Positions 43,363 through 55,327 of a DNA stretch of 64,000 bases are shown one piece after another; the first letter of the stretch is position 1; each line of letters begins with the position of its first letter. The stretch covers positions 55,011 through 119,010 of the forward strand of contig NZ_UAUI01000012.1 of NCBI RefSeq assembly GCF_900455735.1. Reading direction: 5' to 3'. The notes under the pieces were generated by a model. The model had not been told where the DNA came from, did not search any database, and saw only the letters and a list, made by a program, of their open reading frames with translations. This stretch comes from Rhodococcus wratislaviensis (GTDB lineage Bacteria > Actinomycetota > Actinomycetes > Mycobacteriales > Mycobacteriaceae). The position numbers were made by a program, and so were the translations under genes.

Positions 43363-43380
43363 GTGACACGAAGCTGTCAC
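43363..43380. promoter_or_regulatory. Palindrome between urease operon and dctA
   Basis: GTGACA-N6-TGTCAC is a perfect 6-bp-arm inverted repeat. It lies 10 bp upstream of a -10-like TAGCGT for dctA, i.e. over the -35 position, and about 100 bp from the ureA start. A nitrogen regulator such as GlnR is conceivable but the spacing does not fit its published box well. Confidence 0.45.
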
Positions 43381-43390
43381 AGCACCTTCC

Positions 43391-43396
43391 TAGCGT
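43391..43396 (+). promoter_or_regulatory. -10 element of dctA (probably leaderless message)
   Basis: TAGCGT ends six bases before the dctA ATG, and no ribosome-binding site is present. Transcription would begin at or next to the start codon. Confidence 0.5.
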
Positions 43397-43402
43397 TCCC
43401 CC

Positions 43403-44788
43403 ATGGCCATCTCCACTGACGCCCATCCCCCACCCGGCGGCAACCTGTCGACGACCGGGACGCGATCGCCCTGGTACACCAACCTGTTCGTCCAGCTTCT
43501 CCTCGGCATCGTCGGCGGCATCACTCTCGGCTGGTTGTGGCCGACGGTGGGATCGGAGCTCAAACCGATCGGCGACACGTTCGTCAAGCTGATCAAGATG
43601 CTCATCGCACCGTTGATCTTCACGGTGGTCGTGACGGGAATCGCCAAGGTCGGGGACGTCAAGGCCGTCGGACGAATCGGCGTCAAGGCACTGATCTACT
43701 TCACCGCCGTCACCGGGTTCGCCTTACTCTTCGGGCTGGTCATGGGCAACATCGTCAAGCCGGGCGCCGGATTCGACATCGACCCGGCCACCCTCGCCGA
43801 CGGCACCGAGCAGGTCGCGGAGAAGACCGGCGGTGGCGAACTCCCCGGCGCCGTCGAGTTCCTCATGGACATCGTCCCCACCAGTGTGGTGGGCGCGTTC
43901 GCCGACAACATACTGCTGCAGGTCCTCTTCTTCGCGGTGCTCTTCGGCATCGCGCTGGCCAAGTACGGCGAGCACGGTCCCCCGCTGGTCCTCGAATTCG
44001 TCGACCACCTCAGCCACATCATCTTCATCATCATCGGCTGGATCATGCGGCTCGCCCCGATCGGCGCGTTCGGCGCGATGGCGTTCATCATCGGCCAGTA
44101 CGGAATCTCCACACTCGGCAGCTTCGCCAAGCTCATCGCCTGCTGCTACCTCGCCGGAGCCCTGTTCGTCCTCGTCCTCGCGCTGATCGCGAAGTTCGCC
44201 GTGGGACTGAACATCTTCACGTTCATCCGGTACACCAAGGAGGAGTTCGGTCTCGCCCTGGGAACCGCCTCGTCCGAGGCGGTGCTTCCCCGCATCATGA
44301 CCAAGCTCGTCGGGGCCGGGAACTCGCAGGCCGCGACCGGGCTCGTGGTGCCGACCGGATACTCGTTCAACCTCGACGGGGCCGCGATCTACCTGTCCAT
44401 CTCGACGCTGTTCCTCGCCCAGGCCACCGGCCACGACCTGTCCGTCGCCGACCAGCTCGGCGCGTTGTTCATCCTGCTTCTCACGTCGAAAGGGATGGCA
44501 GGCGTACCCGGATCGTCGTTCCTCGCGCTGTCGGCGACCGCGACCGCGCTCGGAATCTTCCCCGTCGCGGCCGTCGCGGTGCTGCTCGGCGCCGACCGGA
44601 TCATGGACTCGATGCGGGTGTTCGTGAACCTCCTCGGCAACTGTGTCGCCACCTTCGTCGTCTCGAACTGGGAAGGCCAGCTCGACAAGCAGAAGATGCA
44701 GGACGCCGTCCACGGAAGGCTCAGCCCCGGCGGCGCGGATCCCGTCGAGCAGCCGCCGGTCGTGGCCGGGTACGAGTCGCGTCAGTAG
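43403..44788 (+). CDS. Dicarboxylate/amino-acid:cation symporter (DctA/GltP family)
   Basis: The 461-residue carrier has about eight membrane helices and two re-entrant loops. Family landmarks are LGWLWPTVGSELKPIGDTFV, KMLIAPLIFTVVVTGIAKVGD, the Ser-rich loop LGTASSEAVLPRIM, and VVPTGYSFNLDGAAIYLS (the Asn-Leu-Asp-Gly motif of ligand binding). It imports C4-dicarboxylates such as succinate, fumarate, malate, or acidic amino acids. A tail of about 40 hydrophilic residues follows the last helix. Its last 7 bases overlap the convergent DUF218 gene. Confidence 0.88.
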   Translation: MAISTDAHPPPGGNLSTTGTRSPWYTNLFVQLLLGIVGGITLGWLWPTVGSELKPIGDTFVKLIKMLIAPLIFTVVVTGIAKVGDVKAVGRIGVKALIYFTAVTGFALLFGLVMGNIVKPGAGFDIDPATLADGTEQVAEKTGGGELPGAVEFLMDIVPTSVVGAFADNILLQVLFFAVLFGIALAKYGEHGPPLVLEFVDHLSHIIFIIIGWIMRLAPIGAFGAMAFIIGQYGISTLGSFAKLIACCYLAGALFVLVLALIAKFAVGLNIFTFIRYTKEEFGLALGTASSEAVLPRIMTKLVGAGNSQAATGLVVPTGYSFNLDGAAIYLSISTLFLAQATGHDLSVADQLGALFILLLTSKGMAGVPGSSFLALSATATALGIFPVAAVAVLLGADRIMDSMRVFVNLLGNCVATFVVSNWEGQLDKQKMQDAVHGRLSPGGADPVEQPPVVAGYESRQ

Positions 44789-45684
44789 CCGGCGGGGATG
44801 CCGAACACCCGGATCGCGTCGCGGTACATTCCGAGTTGCTGGTCCTTGGTCAGGGGCATGACTTCAGCGATCAGCTGACCGGCGCTGGTGATCGCGCTCA
44901 TCGCCCCGACCACCGGTAGTCCGGCGACGTTGAAATCGACCGTTGCCCTGCGGATGTGGTTGGCCGACGTGACGATGATCGCGCCGCCCGCACCGAGCGA
45001 GCGCGCGAGCGGAACCGAGTTGAGCGCGTTGCCCACCGTCGATCCGGCACGATGCTCGGGGTGGATGCGTTGCGCCGGGACGCCGTGCGACTGCAACCAG
45101 CCCTGCATCGCGGCCGCCTCGGTGATGCCGTTCTGCGGGTTGCCGCCGGTGACGATGATCGGCGACATCGGCGAGGCCCACGATTGGACGAGCGCGGCCT
45201 GCAGTCGGTTGATCAATTCCGGTCGCATCGCGCCGTCGGGAAGCAGCCCGTAACCGAGGACGATGATCGCGGTGGACGGACCCTGGATGGCCGGAAGTGG
45301 GTTCGGCGGCGTGAACGACGCAATTCTGATCGCGTTCAGCATCCCGTCGACGCCGGCGCGCATCCCACCGTCCATAGCGCCCAGCCGGGCGAGCGCGGTC
45401 TCCCGGGTGATCAGATCGCCCGCGGCGTCGGCGTAGATGGCCTGCAATGCCAGCGCATTGGTGTCGCCGGGTTCTCCGGCGACGGCGCCACCGATGTCCG
45501 CGAGGGCGCCACGGGTGTCACCGGCAGCGAATCTGCCCTGCGCGCTGTTGAAGAGGTCGGCGGCCGAGGCGGACGCCGTCGCGGTGGTCGAGACCGCCAG
45601 AGCCAGGCAGAAGGCGGCGGTCATGACGGTGGCGAGCAGCGCCCTGACTGCTGAAGAAATGGGCCGAACACGAAACTGCGTCAC
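44782..45684 (-). CDS. Secreted or exported DUF218 (YdcF/SanA) protein
   Basis: The 300-residue protein begins with a signal sequence (RALLATVMTAAFCLALAVST then TATASASA). A helical, TPR-like segment follows (AQGRFAAGDTRGALADIGGA, GDTNALALQAIYADAAGD). The DUF218 domain begins at about residue 135: TAIIVLGYGLLPDGAM, MSPIIVTGGNPQNGITEAAA, then HRAGSTVGNALNS and IIVTSANHIRRA. DUF218 proteins such as SanA and ElyC are envelope proteins tied to peptidoglycan or barrier integrity; the reaction is unknown. GTG 45684 follows GGAAAGG. Confidence 0.75.
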   Translation of the reverse strand: MTQFRVRPISSAVRALLATVMTAAFCLALAVSTTATASASAADLFNSAQGRFAAGDTRGALADIGGAVAGEPGDTNALALQAIYADAAGDLITRETALARLGAMDGGMRAGVDGMLNAIRIASFTPPNPLPAIQGPSTAIIVLGYGLLPDGAMRPELINRLQAALVQSWASPMSPIIVTGGNPQNGITEAAAMQGWLQSHGVPAQRIHPEHRAGSTVGNALNSVPLARSLGAGGAIIVTSANHIRRATVDFNVAGLPVVGAMSAITSAGQLIAEVMPLTKDQQLGMYRDAIRVFGIPAGY

Positions 45685-45821
45685 GCTGAGACCTTTCCGT
45701 CGGATTTTCACGAAGTACACATGCGATGGTCCGTGGAGCGTCGGCGCCAGTGTAGTGACACTCGTGGGGCTGGTGGGAAAATCGTTACTTACCGTTACCC
45801 GCCGCCGATAGAGGACAGAAG

Positions 45822-46820
45822 ATGTCCGCTATCGATGGCATCCTGAAACGCATGCGGGAAACTTCGGCACGACTCCTCCGGCTGCTGTCCCTGCTTCAGA
45901 CCCGAAAGGACTGGTCCGGGGCAGAACTCGCCGACCGGCTCGGCATCACCCCACGCACGGTCCGGCGAGACGTGGAGAAACTCCGCGACCTCGGTTACCC
46001 CGTGGACGCGACGGTCGGGGTGGGCGGTGGCTACCAGCTCGGCGCGGGCGCGGAAATGCCGCCCCTGCTGCTCGACGACGAAGAAGTCCTGGCCGTCGCA
46101 CTCGGCCTGCAATCCGGCGCAACCGGCTCGGTGGTCGGCATCGGGGAGGCGTCCGTACGAGCGCTCACCAAACTCCGGCAGGTGATGCCGTCCCGCCTGC
46201 GGCACCGCCTCGAGGCGCTGCAGGTCGACGTGGTCCACCGCGAGCCCGCGAAGAGCGCCGTCGACGCGCAGGTCCTGTCAGCCGTCGCCTCGGTGTGCCA
46301 CAACCACGAACGACTCCGGTTCGACTACCGCACCCACGACGGCACCGAGAGCCGCCGTGAAGTGGAGCCCTACCGGCTCGTCCGCTCCGGGCTGCGCTGG
46401 TACCTCGTCGCCTGGGACCTCACCCGCGCGGACTGGCGGTCGTTCCGGCTGGACCGCCTGACACCCAAGATCCCGACGGGACCGCGGTTCGTGCCCCGCG
46501 AACTGCCACCCGGCGGCGCCGCCGAATTCGTCGCACGGGGCATCAACCGCGCCGTCACCCGGATCCGCGCACGGGTGCTGCTGCACGCGTCGATCGACGA
46601 GATGGCAGCCCTGGTACACGAAGACTGGGGAACCCTCGAAGAAATGCCCGACGGACGATGCGCGGTGGCGCTCGGCGGCGACTCCGTGCCGTCGATAGCC
46701 AACTGGCTCAGCGCATTCGGCGTCGACTTCACCGTCCTCGACCCTCCTGAGCTGCGCGAAGAGTGCCGACGGGTGGGTGAGCGTCACCGCCTCTTCGCCG
46801 ACCGCTACGGTAACGCCTGA
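45822..46820 (+). CDS. WYL-domain transcriptional regulator
   Basis: The 332-residue protein has an N-terminal HTH (LLRLLSLLQTRKDWSGAELA, DRLGITPRTVRRDVEKLRDL) and a central WYL domain (LRFDYRTHDGTESRREVEPY, RLVRSGLRWYLVAWDL, SFRLDRL), followed by the WCX C-terminal extension. Such regulators sense nucleotides or nucleic acid signals and often act as repressors or DNA-damage regulators. AGAGGA precedes ATG 45822; ATG 45852 is possible. It stands alone with no obvious target. Confidence 0.85.
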   Translation: MSAIDGILKRMRETSARLLRLLSLLQTRKDWSGAELADRLGITPRTVRRDVEKLRDLGYPVDATVGVGGGYQLGAGAEMPPLLLDDEEVLAVALGLQSGATGSVVGIGEASVRALTKLRQVMPSRLRHRLEALQVDVVHREPAKSAVDAQVLSAVASVCHNHERLRFDYRTHDGTESRREVEPYRLVRSGLRWYLVAWDLTRADWRSFRLDRLTPKIPTGPRFVPRELPPGGAAEFVARGINRAVTRIRARVLLHASIDEMAALVHEDWGTLEEMPDGRCAVALGGDSVPSIANWLSAFGVDFTVLDPPELREECRRVGERHRLFADRYGNA

Positions 46821-46927
46821 CCGAGACGCCGTTCAGCCGTCACCGTGGACCGAAAATCCGTGGAACCGAACGGTCCTGCGCGGCGTCCAACTCAGGAGAC
46901 GACAAGGAAAGGTCGGGGTAGTCGGGG

Positions 46928-47362
46928 ATGCAGCACACGATTGTCGAGGAGGGGCGCGCGCGGGCGCCTGCGGGGACGGGAACAGTCGGGAAGGTGCTCG
47001 TCGGGGGCCATCTGGCGCTCGGGGGCGCAACGGTGGTGATCATGGCGTTCTCGTTGGCGTTCGTGTGCACCCTCGACAACGGAACCCAGCCGTGGACGTG
47101 GCCGAGCAGGTATTCGACGGCCTGGTTCGTCACCGCGACCATCCTCGCCACCGCACTGTGGGCGCTGTTCGTGACGGGTGTGGTGATCTTCTCGTCGACG
47201 CCCCGGCGGGCGCTCGGCACGGCCACGTTCTTCGTGGCCGCGGCGCTCGGTGCCGCTGCGGTGATCGGGCTGTTCGGTCCGTCGGAGAATTCCGCGCTGC
47301 AACTCTGGCTGGTCTGCGCCATGAATCTCGGGTACCAGGCCGCTCACCTGCGGTCGGCGTAG
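46928..47362 (+). CDS. Four-helix membrane protein, unknown
   Basis: The 144-residue product has about four hydrophobic segments (GGATVVIMAFSLAFVC, WFVTATILATALWALFVTGV, TATFFVAAALGAAAVIGLF, LQLWLVCAMNLGYQ). No family is recognised. It lies 107 bp after the WYL gene and ends at a strong terminator. The start lacks a clear ribosome-binding site within ten bases, although AAGGAAAGG lies 19 bp upstream. Confidence 0.55.
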   Translation: MQHTIVEEGRARAPAGTGTVGKVLVGGHLALGGATVVIMAFSLAFVCTLDNGTQPWTWPSRYSTAWFVTATILATALWALFVTGVVIFSSTPRRALGTATFFVAAALGAAAVIGLFGPSENSALQLWLVCAMNLGYQAAHLRSA

Positions 47363-47378
47363 CCGGGCAGAAACGAGT

Positions 47379-47408
47379 CAAGGCCCCACTCTGACGAGTG
47401 GGGCCTTG
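47379..47408. terminator. Bidirectional hairpin terminator
   Basis: CAAGGCCCCACTC pairs perfectly with GAGTGGGGCCTTG around a 4-nt loop. It separates the membrane-protein gene from convergent cspA. Confidence 0.85.
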
Positions 47409-47451
47409 CTCGAACGTCATGTCCCGGCGAACCGGGAAGTCATGGCCGTTC

Positions 47452-47655
47452 TCAGATCAGGGTGACGCCGGTGGCCTGCGGGCCCTTGTTGCCCTGGCCG
47501 ATCTCGAACGAAACGCGCTGATTCTCCTCGAGCGTGCGGAAGCCGCCGCTCTGGATCTCCGAGTAATGGACGAACACGTCAGCGCTGCCATCCTCGGGGG
47601 CGATGAAGCCGAACCCCTTCTCGGAGTTGAACCACTTCACGATGCCCTCTGCCAT
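47452..47655 (-). CDS. cspA: Cold-shock protein CspA family
   Basis: The 67-residue single cold-shock domain binds single-stranded nucleic acid as an RNA chaperone. RNP1 (KGFGFIAP) and RNP2 (VFVHYSEI) are intact, after [21 protein letters not shown] precedes ATG 47655. The long AT-richer leader upstream (47656-47800) is typical of cold-shock genes, although no cold-box was identified. Confidence 0.93.
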   Translation of the reverse strand: MAEGIVKWFNSEKGFGFIAPEDGSADVFVHYSEIQSGGFRTLEENQRVSFEIGQGNKGPQATGVTLI

Positions 47656-47868
47656 GTAAATCTCCTCTAACACAGTAACTTCTTCAGGCAACCGGCTCGG
47701 TTACCTGGGTCATTGAACACGACCGTCTATGACAATTCCTGTGGAGGACGTCCAAACGCTCGCAACCATCGATTTGCGAGCGTGGGAAACACAAACACAA
47801 AACTTACGACCTCCAATAGTGAACCACACATCTGGTCGGTTGTCTCCCCCGGGCCGAACTCGCGCAGG
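47656..47868. other. AT-richer leader/promoter region of cspA
   Basis: About 210 bp with lower GC than its surroundings. It should contain the cspA promoter and 5' leader. No ORF is supported. Confidence 0.4.
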
Positions 47869-48105
47869 TCAGGGGATGAAATTGGCGTACACACCGGGGG
47901 CAACGGGCGCCACGATCCCATCCGGCGCCCACGGCGCACCCTGACCGGGAAGGACGGTCACGCTCCCCGTCACCGACACCACCACGGTCCCGCTGCCGGT
48001 GGGCACGACACGCTCGTCGTAGAAGCCGGCGAACTGCGGAAAGTCCTTGCTTACCCGGTACGAACCCGAGGCCCCGGTTGTCCCGGAACCGGCCCCCGTG
48101 AGTAC
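47869..48105 (-). pseudogene. 3' fragment of a secreted-protein gene
   Basis: An open frame of 78 codons ends in a stop at 47871-47869 and reads RVSKDFPQFAGFYDERVVP, TGSGTVVVSVTGSVTVLPGQ, GVYANFIP at the end. Composition and ending resemble the secreted protein at 2905-3390 (GSGHVTATVLGES ... GYFFVP). No start codon, signal peptide or ribosome-binding site exists; upstream the frame meets the rsmA terminator and a stop. It is therefore the remaining 3' part of a gene. Confidence 0.55.
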
Positions 48106-48139
48106 TTGTCAACGTCCCGCGGTTGACAAGTACTCACGG
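48096..48139. terminator. Hairpin terminator overlapping the rsmA stop
   Basis: CCGTGAGTACTTGTCAAC pairs perfectly over 18 bp with its complement around an 8-nt loop. The rsmA stop codon (48136-48134) lies inside one arm. It ends the rpf-rsmA transcript. Confidence 0.85.
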
Positions 48140-49024
48140 CTGGGTGGCGGCGAGGCGTACGAAGGCTGCGGCGTCGAGAGTCTCGCCGCGGGTGGACGGC
48201 GTGATGCCGGCCTCGAGCAGCCGTCGCTCCGCCTCGGCGGGCGATCCCGCCCAACCACCGAGCGCGGCTCGTAAAGTCTTGCGGCGCTGAGCGAAAGCCG
48301 CGTCGATCACGGCGAACACGCGGCGCCGGTGTGCGTCATCGACGGGCCACGGCGGTTCGGCGTACCGGTCGATGCGCACGAGACCCGACTCGACTTTCGG
48401 GACGGGCCAGAACACCGCGCGCCCGACGGCGCCCGCGCGCCGCACGGCGCCGAAGAAATTGGCCTTCACGCTCGGCACGCCGTAGATCTTGCTGCCGGGG
48501 GACGCCGCCAGCCGGTCGGCCACCTCGGCCTGCACCATCACCAGAGCGGTTCGGAGACTGGGAAGTTCGGAGAACAGGTGCAGCAGCACGGGCACCGCCA
48601 CGTTGTACGGCAGATTCGCGACGAGCGCCGTGGGTTCACCGGGGATCTCGGACGGCTTGACCCGCATCGCATCCGCGCCGACCACGGTCAGCCGGTCCGC
48701 GAGTTCCGGAGCACGGTCGGCGACCGTGACCGGGAGCCGCGCCGCGAGGTTGGGGTCGATCTCGACGGCGATCACCTTGTCGACGACGTCGAGGAGCGCC
48801 AACGTCAGCGAACCGAGGCCGGGCCCGACCTCGAGGACCGTGTCCTCGCGTCCCACGCCTGCGGTCGCGACGATGCGGCGCACCGTGTTCGCGTCGTGCA
48901 CGAAGTTCTGCCCCAGCTGTTTGGTGGGGCGCACGCCGAACTCCTCGGCTAACGCGCGCACCTCGGCGGGGCCGAGCAGTGCGGCCTGACCTCGAGCGAC
49001 GGGGGGTACTTCGGCTTCGGACAC
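48134..49024 (-). CDS. rsmA: 16S rRNA (adenine1518/1519-N6) dimethyltransferase
   Basis: The 296-residue KsgA-type methyltransferase modifies two adenosines near the 3' end of 16S rRNA. It has [18 protein letters not shown], the SAM motif [38 protein letters not shown] (the NLPY catalytic motif) and [14 protein letters not shown]. The start is GTG 49024. It lies 10 bp downstream of an rpfB gene. In related genomes ispE follows directly; here it is about 9.3 kb away. Confidence 0.95.
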   Translation of the reverse strand: MSEAEVPPVARGQAALLGPAEVRALAEEFGVRPTKQLGQNFVHDANTVRRIVATAGVGREDTVLEVGPGLGSLTLALLDVVDKVIAVEIDPNLAARLPVTVADRAPELADRLTVVGADAMRVKPSEIPGEPTALVANLPYNVAVPVLLHLFSELPSLRTALVMVQAEVADRLAASPGSKIYGVPSVKANFFGAVRRAGAVGRAVFWPVPKVESGLVRIDRYAEPPWPVDDAHRRRVFAVIDAAFAQRRKTLRAALGGWAGSPAEAERRLLEAGITPSTRGETLDAAAFVRLAATQP

Positions 49025-49034
49025 CAGGCGAACT

Positions 49035-50171
<1,137 letters not shown>

Positions 50172-50184
50172 TTACTTCAGACCG

Positions 50185-53007
<2,823 letters not shown>

Positions 53008-53011
<4 letters not shown>

Positions 53012-53778
53012 CCGAGACACCGGTGACAGAGAACAAGGCCGAGACCGCCGACCCGAAGATCCGGGTGAAGGGTCTGAAGAAGTCGTTCGGCGACAACGAG
53101 GTCCTCAAGGGTCTCGACGTCGACATCGCGAGCGGTGAAGTGGTCTGCGTGATCGGGCCGTCGGGTTCCGGCAAGAGCACGTTCCTGCGCTGCCTCAATC
53201 GGCTCGAGGACATCACGGACGGCAACGTCGTGGTCGACGGGTTCGACGTGAGCGACAAGAAGATCGACATCGATCAGGTGCGTCAGCACATCGGCATGGT
53301 CTTCCAGCACTTCAACCTGTTCCCGCACATGACGGCGATCGAGAACGTGATGCTCGCGCCCGTGCAGACCAAGCGCGCCTCCAAGGAGGAGGCGCGGGCG
53401 ACGGCGGTCCGGCTCCTGGAGCAGGTCGGGCTGGCGGAGAAGGCGGACGCGAAACCGGCGAACCTGTCCGGTGGGCAGAAGCAGCGCGTCGCGATCGCGC
53501 GGGCCCTGGCGATGAACCCGGACATCATGCTGTTCGACGAGGCCACCAGCGCTCTGGACCCCGAGATGGTGGGCGAGGTGCTGCAGGTTCTGCGCGACCT
53601 CGCGAAGGGGGGCATGACGATGGTCGTGGTCACGCACGAGATGGGCTTCGCCCGCGAGGTGTCCGACCGGGTGATCTTCATGGCCGACGGTTACGTGGTG
53701 GAGGAGGGAACTCCGGAGCAGATCTTCGGCAACCCGCAGCAGCCCCGCACCCAGGACTTCCTGAACAAGGTCCTCTGA
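53008..53778 (+). CDS. Polar amino-acid ABC transporter ATPase (GlnQ type)
   Basis: The 256-residue ATPase has Walker [21 protein letters not shown]-loop [17 protein letters not shown], signature [20 protein letters not shown], Walker [21 protein letters not shown] and switch His in [13 protein letters not shown], all of the GlnQ/HisP subfamily. The GTG start overlaps the upstream stop. It completes a two-gene importer and ends at a hairpin. Confidence 0.9.
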
Positions 53779-53781
53779 CAC

Positions 53782-53821
53782 GTGAGTGGCGAAGCGTGCC
53801 GGGGCACGCTTCGCCACTCAC
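53782..53821. terminator. Bidirectional hairpin terminator
   Basis: GTGAGTGGCGAAGCGTGCC pairs perfectly over 19 bp with its complement with almost no loop. It separates convergent glnQ-type and DoxX genes. The GTGAGTGG arm start recurs in the hairpin at 54374-54427. Confidence 0.85.
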
Positions 53822-53828
53822 ATCGGGA

Positions 53829-54269
53829 TCAGACGGTGGCGCGTTCCTTCGCGGCCCACGGCACCTTGTCGCCGAGCAGTCCGTCGACACCGAACCGGCC
53901 CGATCCGACGACGGCGAGCAGCAGCGAGCCGACGCCGAGGGCCAGCACCAGCTCGTAGCCGCCCTCGCTCGCGAAGATTCCCTTGTCGACGTGCACGAGG
54001 AAGAAGGCGCCGACCATGTCGAGGAAGAGCAGGATGCCGAAGATCGGGACGGCCGCCCCGATGATGAGTGCGATCCCGCCGATCAGCTCGATCCACGTCG
54101 CGAGGAACGCCGAGACGCCGGGAAGCGGAACTCCCATGGCCTCGAAGCCGGCGGTCGTGGCGTCGAGGCCGTTGGTGAAGGCCTTCTGCCAGCCGTGGGC
54201 GAGGAAGATGATGCCGATGCCCACGCGGGCGACGAGGATTCCCAGGCTTCGAACTGCGGGGTTGTTCAT
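53829..54269 (-). CDS. DoxX-family membrane protein, copy 1
   Basis: The 146-residue protein has four membrane helices and the family pattern RVGIGIIFLAHGWQKAFTNG, GVPLPGVSAFLATWIELIGG, VPIFGILLFLDMVGAFFLV, GGYELVLALGVGSLLLAVVG. DoxX-like proteins in actinobacteria are linked to oxidoreductase complexes and oxidative stress; a quinone role is only inferred. AAAGG precedes ATG 54269; ATG 54284 is an alternative. A close paralogue lies at 63293-63724. Confidence 0.8.
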   Translation of the reverse strand: MNNPAVRSLGILVARVGIGIIFLAHGWQKAFTNGLDATTAGFEAMGVPLPGVSAFLATWIELIGGIALIIGAAVPIFGILLFLDMVGAFFLVHVDKGIFASEGGYELVLALGVGSLLLAVVGSGRFGVDGLLGDKVPWAAKERATV

Positions 54270-54373
54270 GGATGTGCCTTTCATCGAGGTGTCCCCGCGC
54301 GACCGGGACGACCGTTGGTTGAACAAGCAACGATCCTAAGTTCTCTAACTTGAAACTTCAACATAAGGCAATC

Positions 54374-54427
54374 GGCCCTGTGCGCGCGCCCCGACGAGTC
54401 CAGGGACTCGCTAACCACTCACGGGCC
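54374..54427. terminator. Hairpin at the tatD end, repeated-arm family
   Basis: GGCCC(T)GTG pairs with CACGGGCC outside an inner CGAGTCC/GGACTCG stem. The tatD stop lies inside it. The segment from CGAGTCCAGGGACTCG through ACCACTCACGGGCC differs from the pth terminator copy at only a few bases. Confidence 0.65.
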
Positions 54428-55253
54428 GGAGGCCGTACACACGCTCGGCGGTCGCGGTGGACGCCTTCGCCAGTTCGTCCGGATCCTCGCCCCGGATCTC
54501 GGCGAGCGCCCGGACCGTATACGGGAGGCAGTACGGCTCGTTCGGAGCGCCCCTGAACGGATGCGGGGTGAGGAACGGCGCATCCGTCTCGACGATCAGC
54601 TGATCCGACGGCACCAGTGGGGCCGCCTCCCGCAAGGCCTTCGCGTTCTTGAAGCTGACGGTGCCGGAGAAGCTCAGGACGTAACCGGCGCCGACGCACT
54701 CGCGCGCCATCTCGGCGTCCGAGGAGAAGCAGTGGAAGATCACCGTCTCGGGCGCACCCTCCTCGCGCAGCACCTGCAGCAGCGCCTGGTCGGCCTCCCG
54801 GTTGTGGATCATCAGCGTCTTCCCGAGCCGCTTCGCGAGGTCGATGTGCCAGCGGAAGCCCTCGGTCTGCTCGGGGACCGTGGCGCAGCCGTCGAGTTTC
54901 CCGGGCCAGTAGAAGTCGAGTCCCGTCTCCCCCACCGCGACCACCCGGGGATCACGGGCGAGCCGGTCGACTTCCGCCCTGGTCGCGTCGTCGAGCACAT
55001 TCGCCCGGGTCGGGTGGATAGCCACGGCCGCGTACACGCGGGAATCCCAGTGGGCCGCGTCGACGGCGAACTGCGCGGCCGCCAGGTCGTCGGCCACCGT
55101 GACCACCCGCTCCACTCCGACCGCGGCGGCCCGGTCGACGATCGCCGTGACGCTCGCGGCGTCCGATGCTCCACACGCGTCGAGATGGGTGTGCGAATCG
55201 ACGAGCGGGAACAGCGGCGCAGGGGCATCCGGGGCGGGACGGTCTTTGCTCAT
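54411..55253 (-). CDS. tatD: TatD-family metal-dependent DNase
   Basis: The 280-residue TIM-barrel hydrolase has VDSHTHLDACG with two metal His, VAVGETGLDFYW with the metal Glu, LMIHNREADQALLQVL, VIFHCFSSDAEM and QLIVETDAPFLTPHPFRG with the catalytic Asp. TatD enzymes are 3'-5' exonucleases or D-aminoacyl-tRNA-like hydrolases. ATG 55253 is chosen; the frame could extend to 55427 without support. It belongs to the metG-tatD-rpf-rsmA block, with genes inserted on either side. Confidence 0.9.
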   Translation of the reverse strand: MSKDRPAPDAPAPLFPLVDSHTHLDACGASDAASVTAIVDRAAAVGVERVVTVADDLAAAQFAVDAAHWDSRVYAAVAIHPTRANVLDDATRAEVDRLARDPRVVAVGETGLDFYWPGKLDGCATVPEQTEGFRWHIDLAKRLGKTLMIHNREADQALLQVLREEGAPETVIFHCFSSDAEMARECVGAGYVLSFSGTVSFKNAKALREAAPLVPSDQLIVETDAPFLTPHPFRGAPNEPYCLPYTVRALAEIRGEDPDELAKASTATAERVYGLRPVSG

Positions 55254-55327
55254 GCGGACATTGTCGACGCCGCCGCCGCACGTGTCACATGCGGTACTTT
55301 CTCCCGGACGGGGAGGGAGCCGTGTCC

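Noticed and set aside
43363..43380. GlnR box for the urease operon.
   Set aside because: The perfect symmetry and arm spacing fit a simple palindromic operator better than the published GlnR half-site arrangement.
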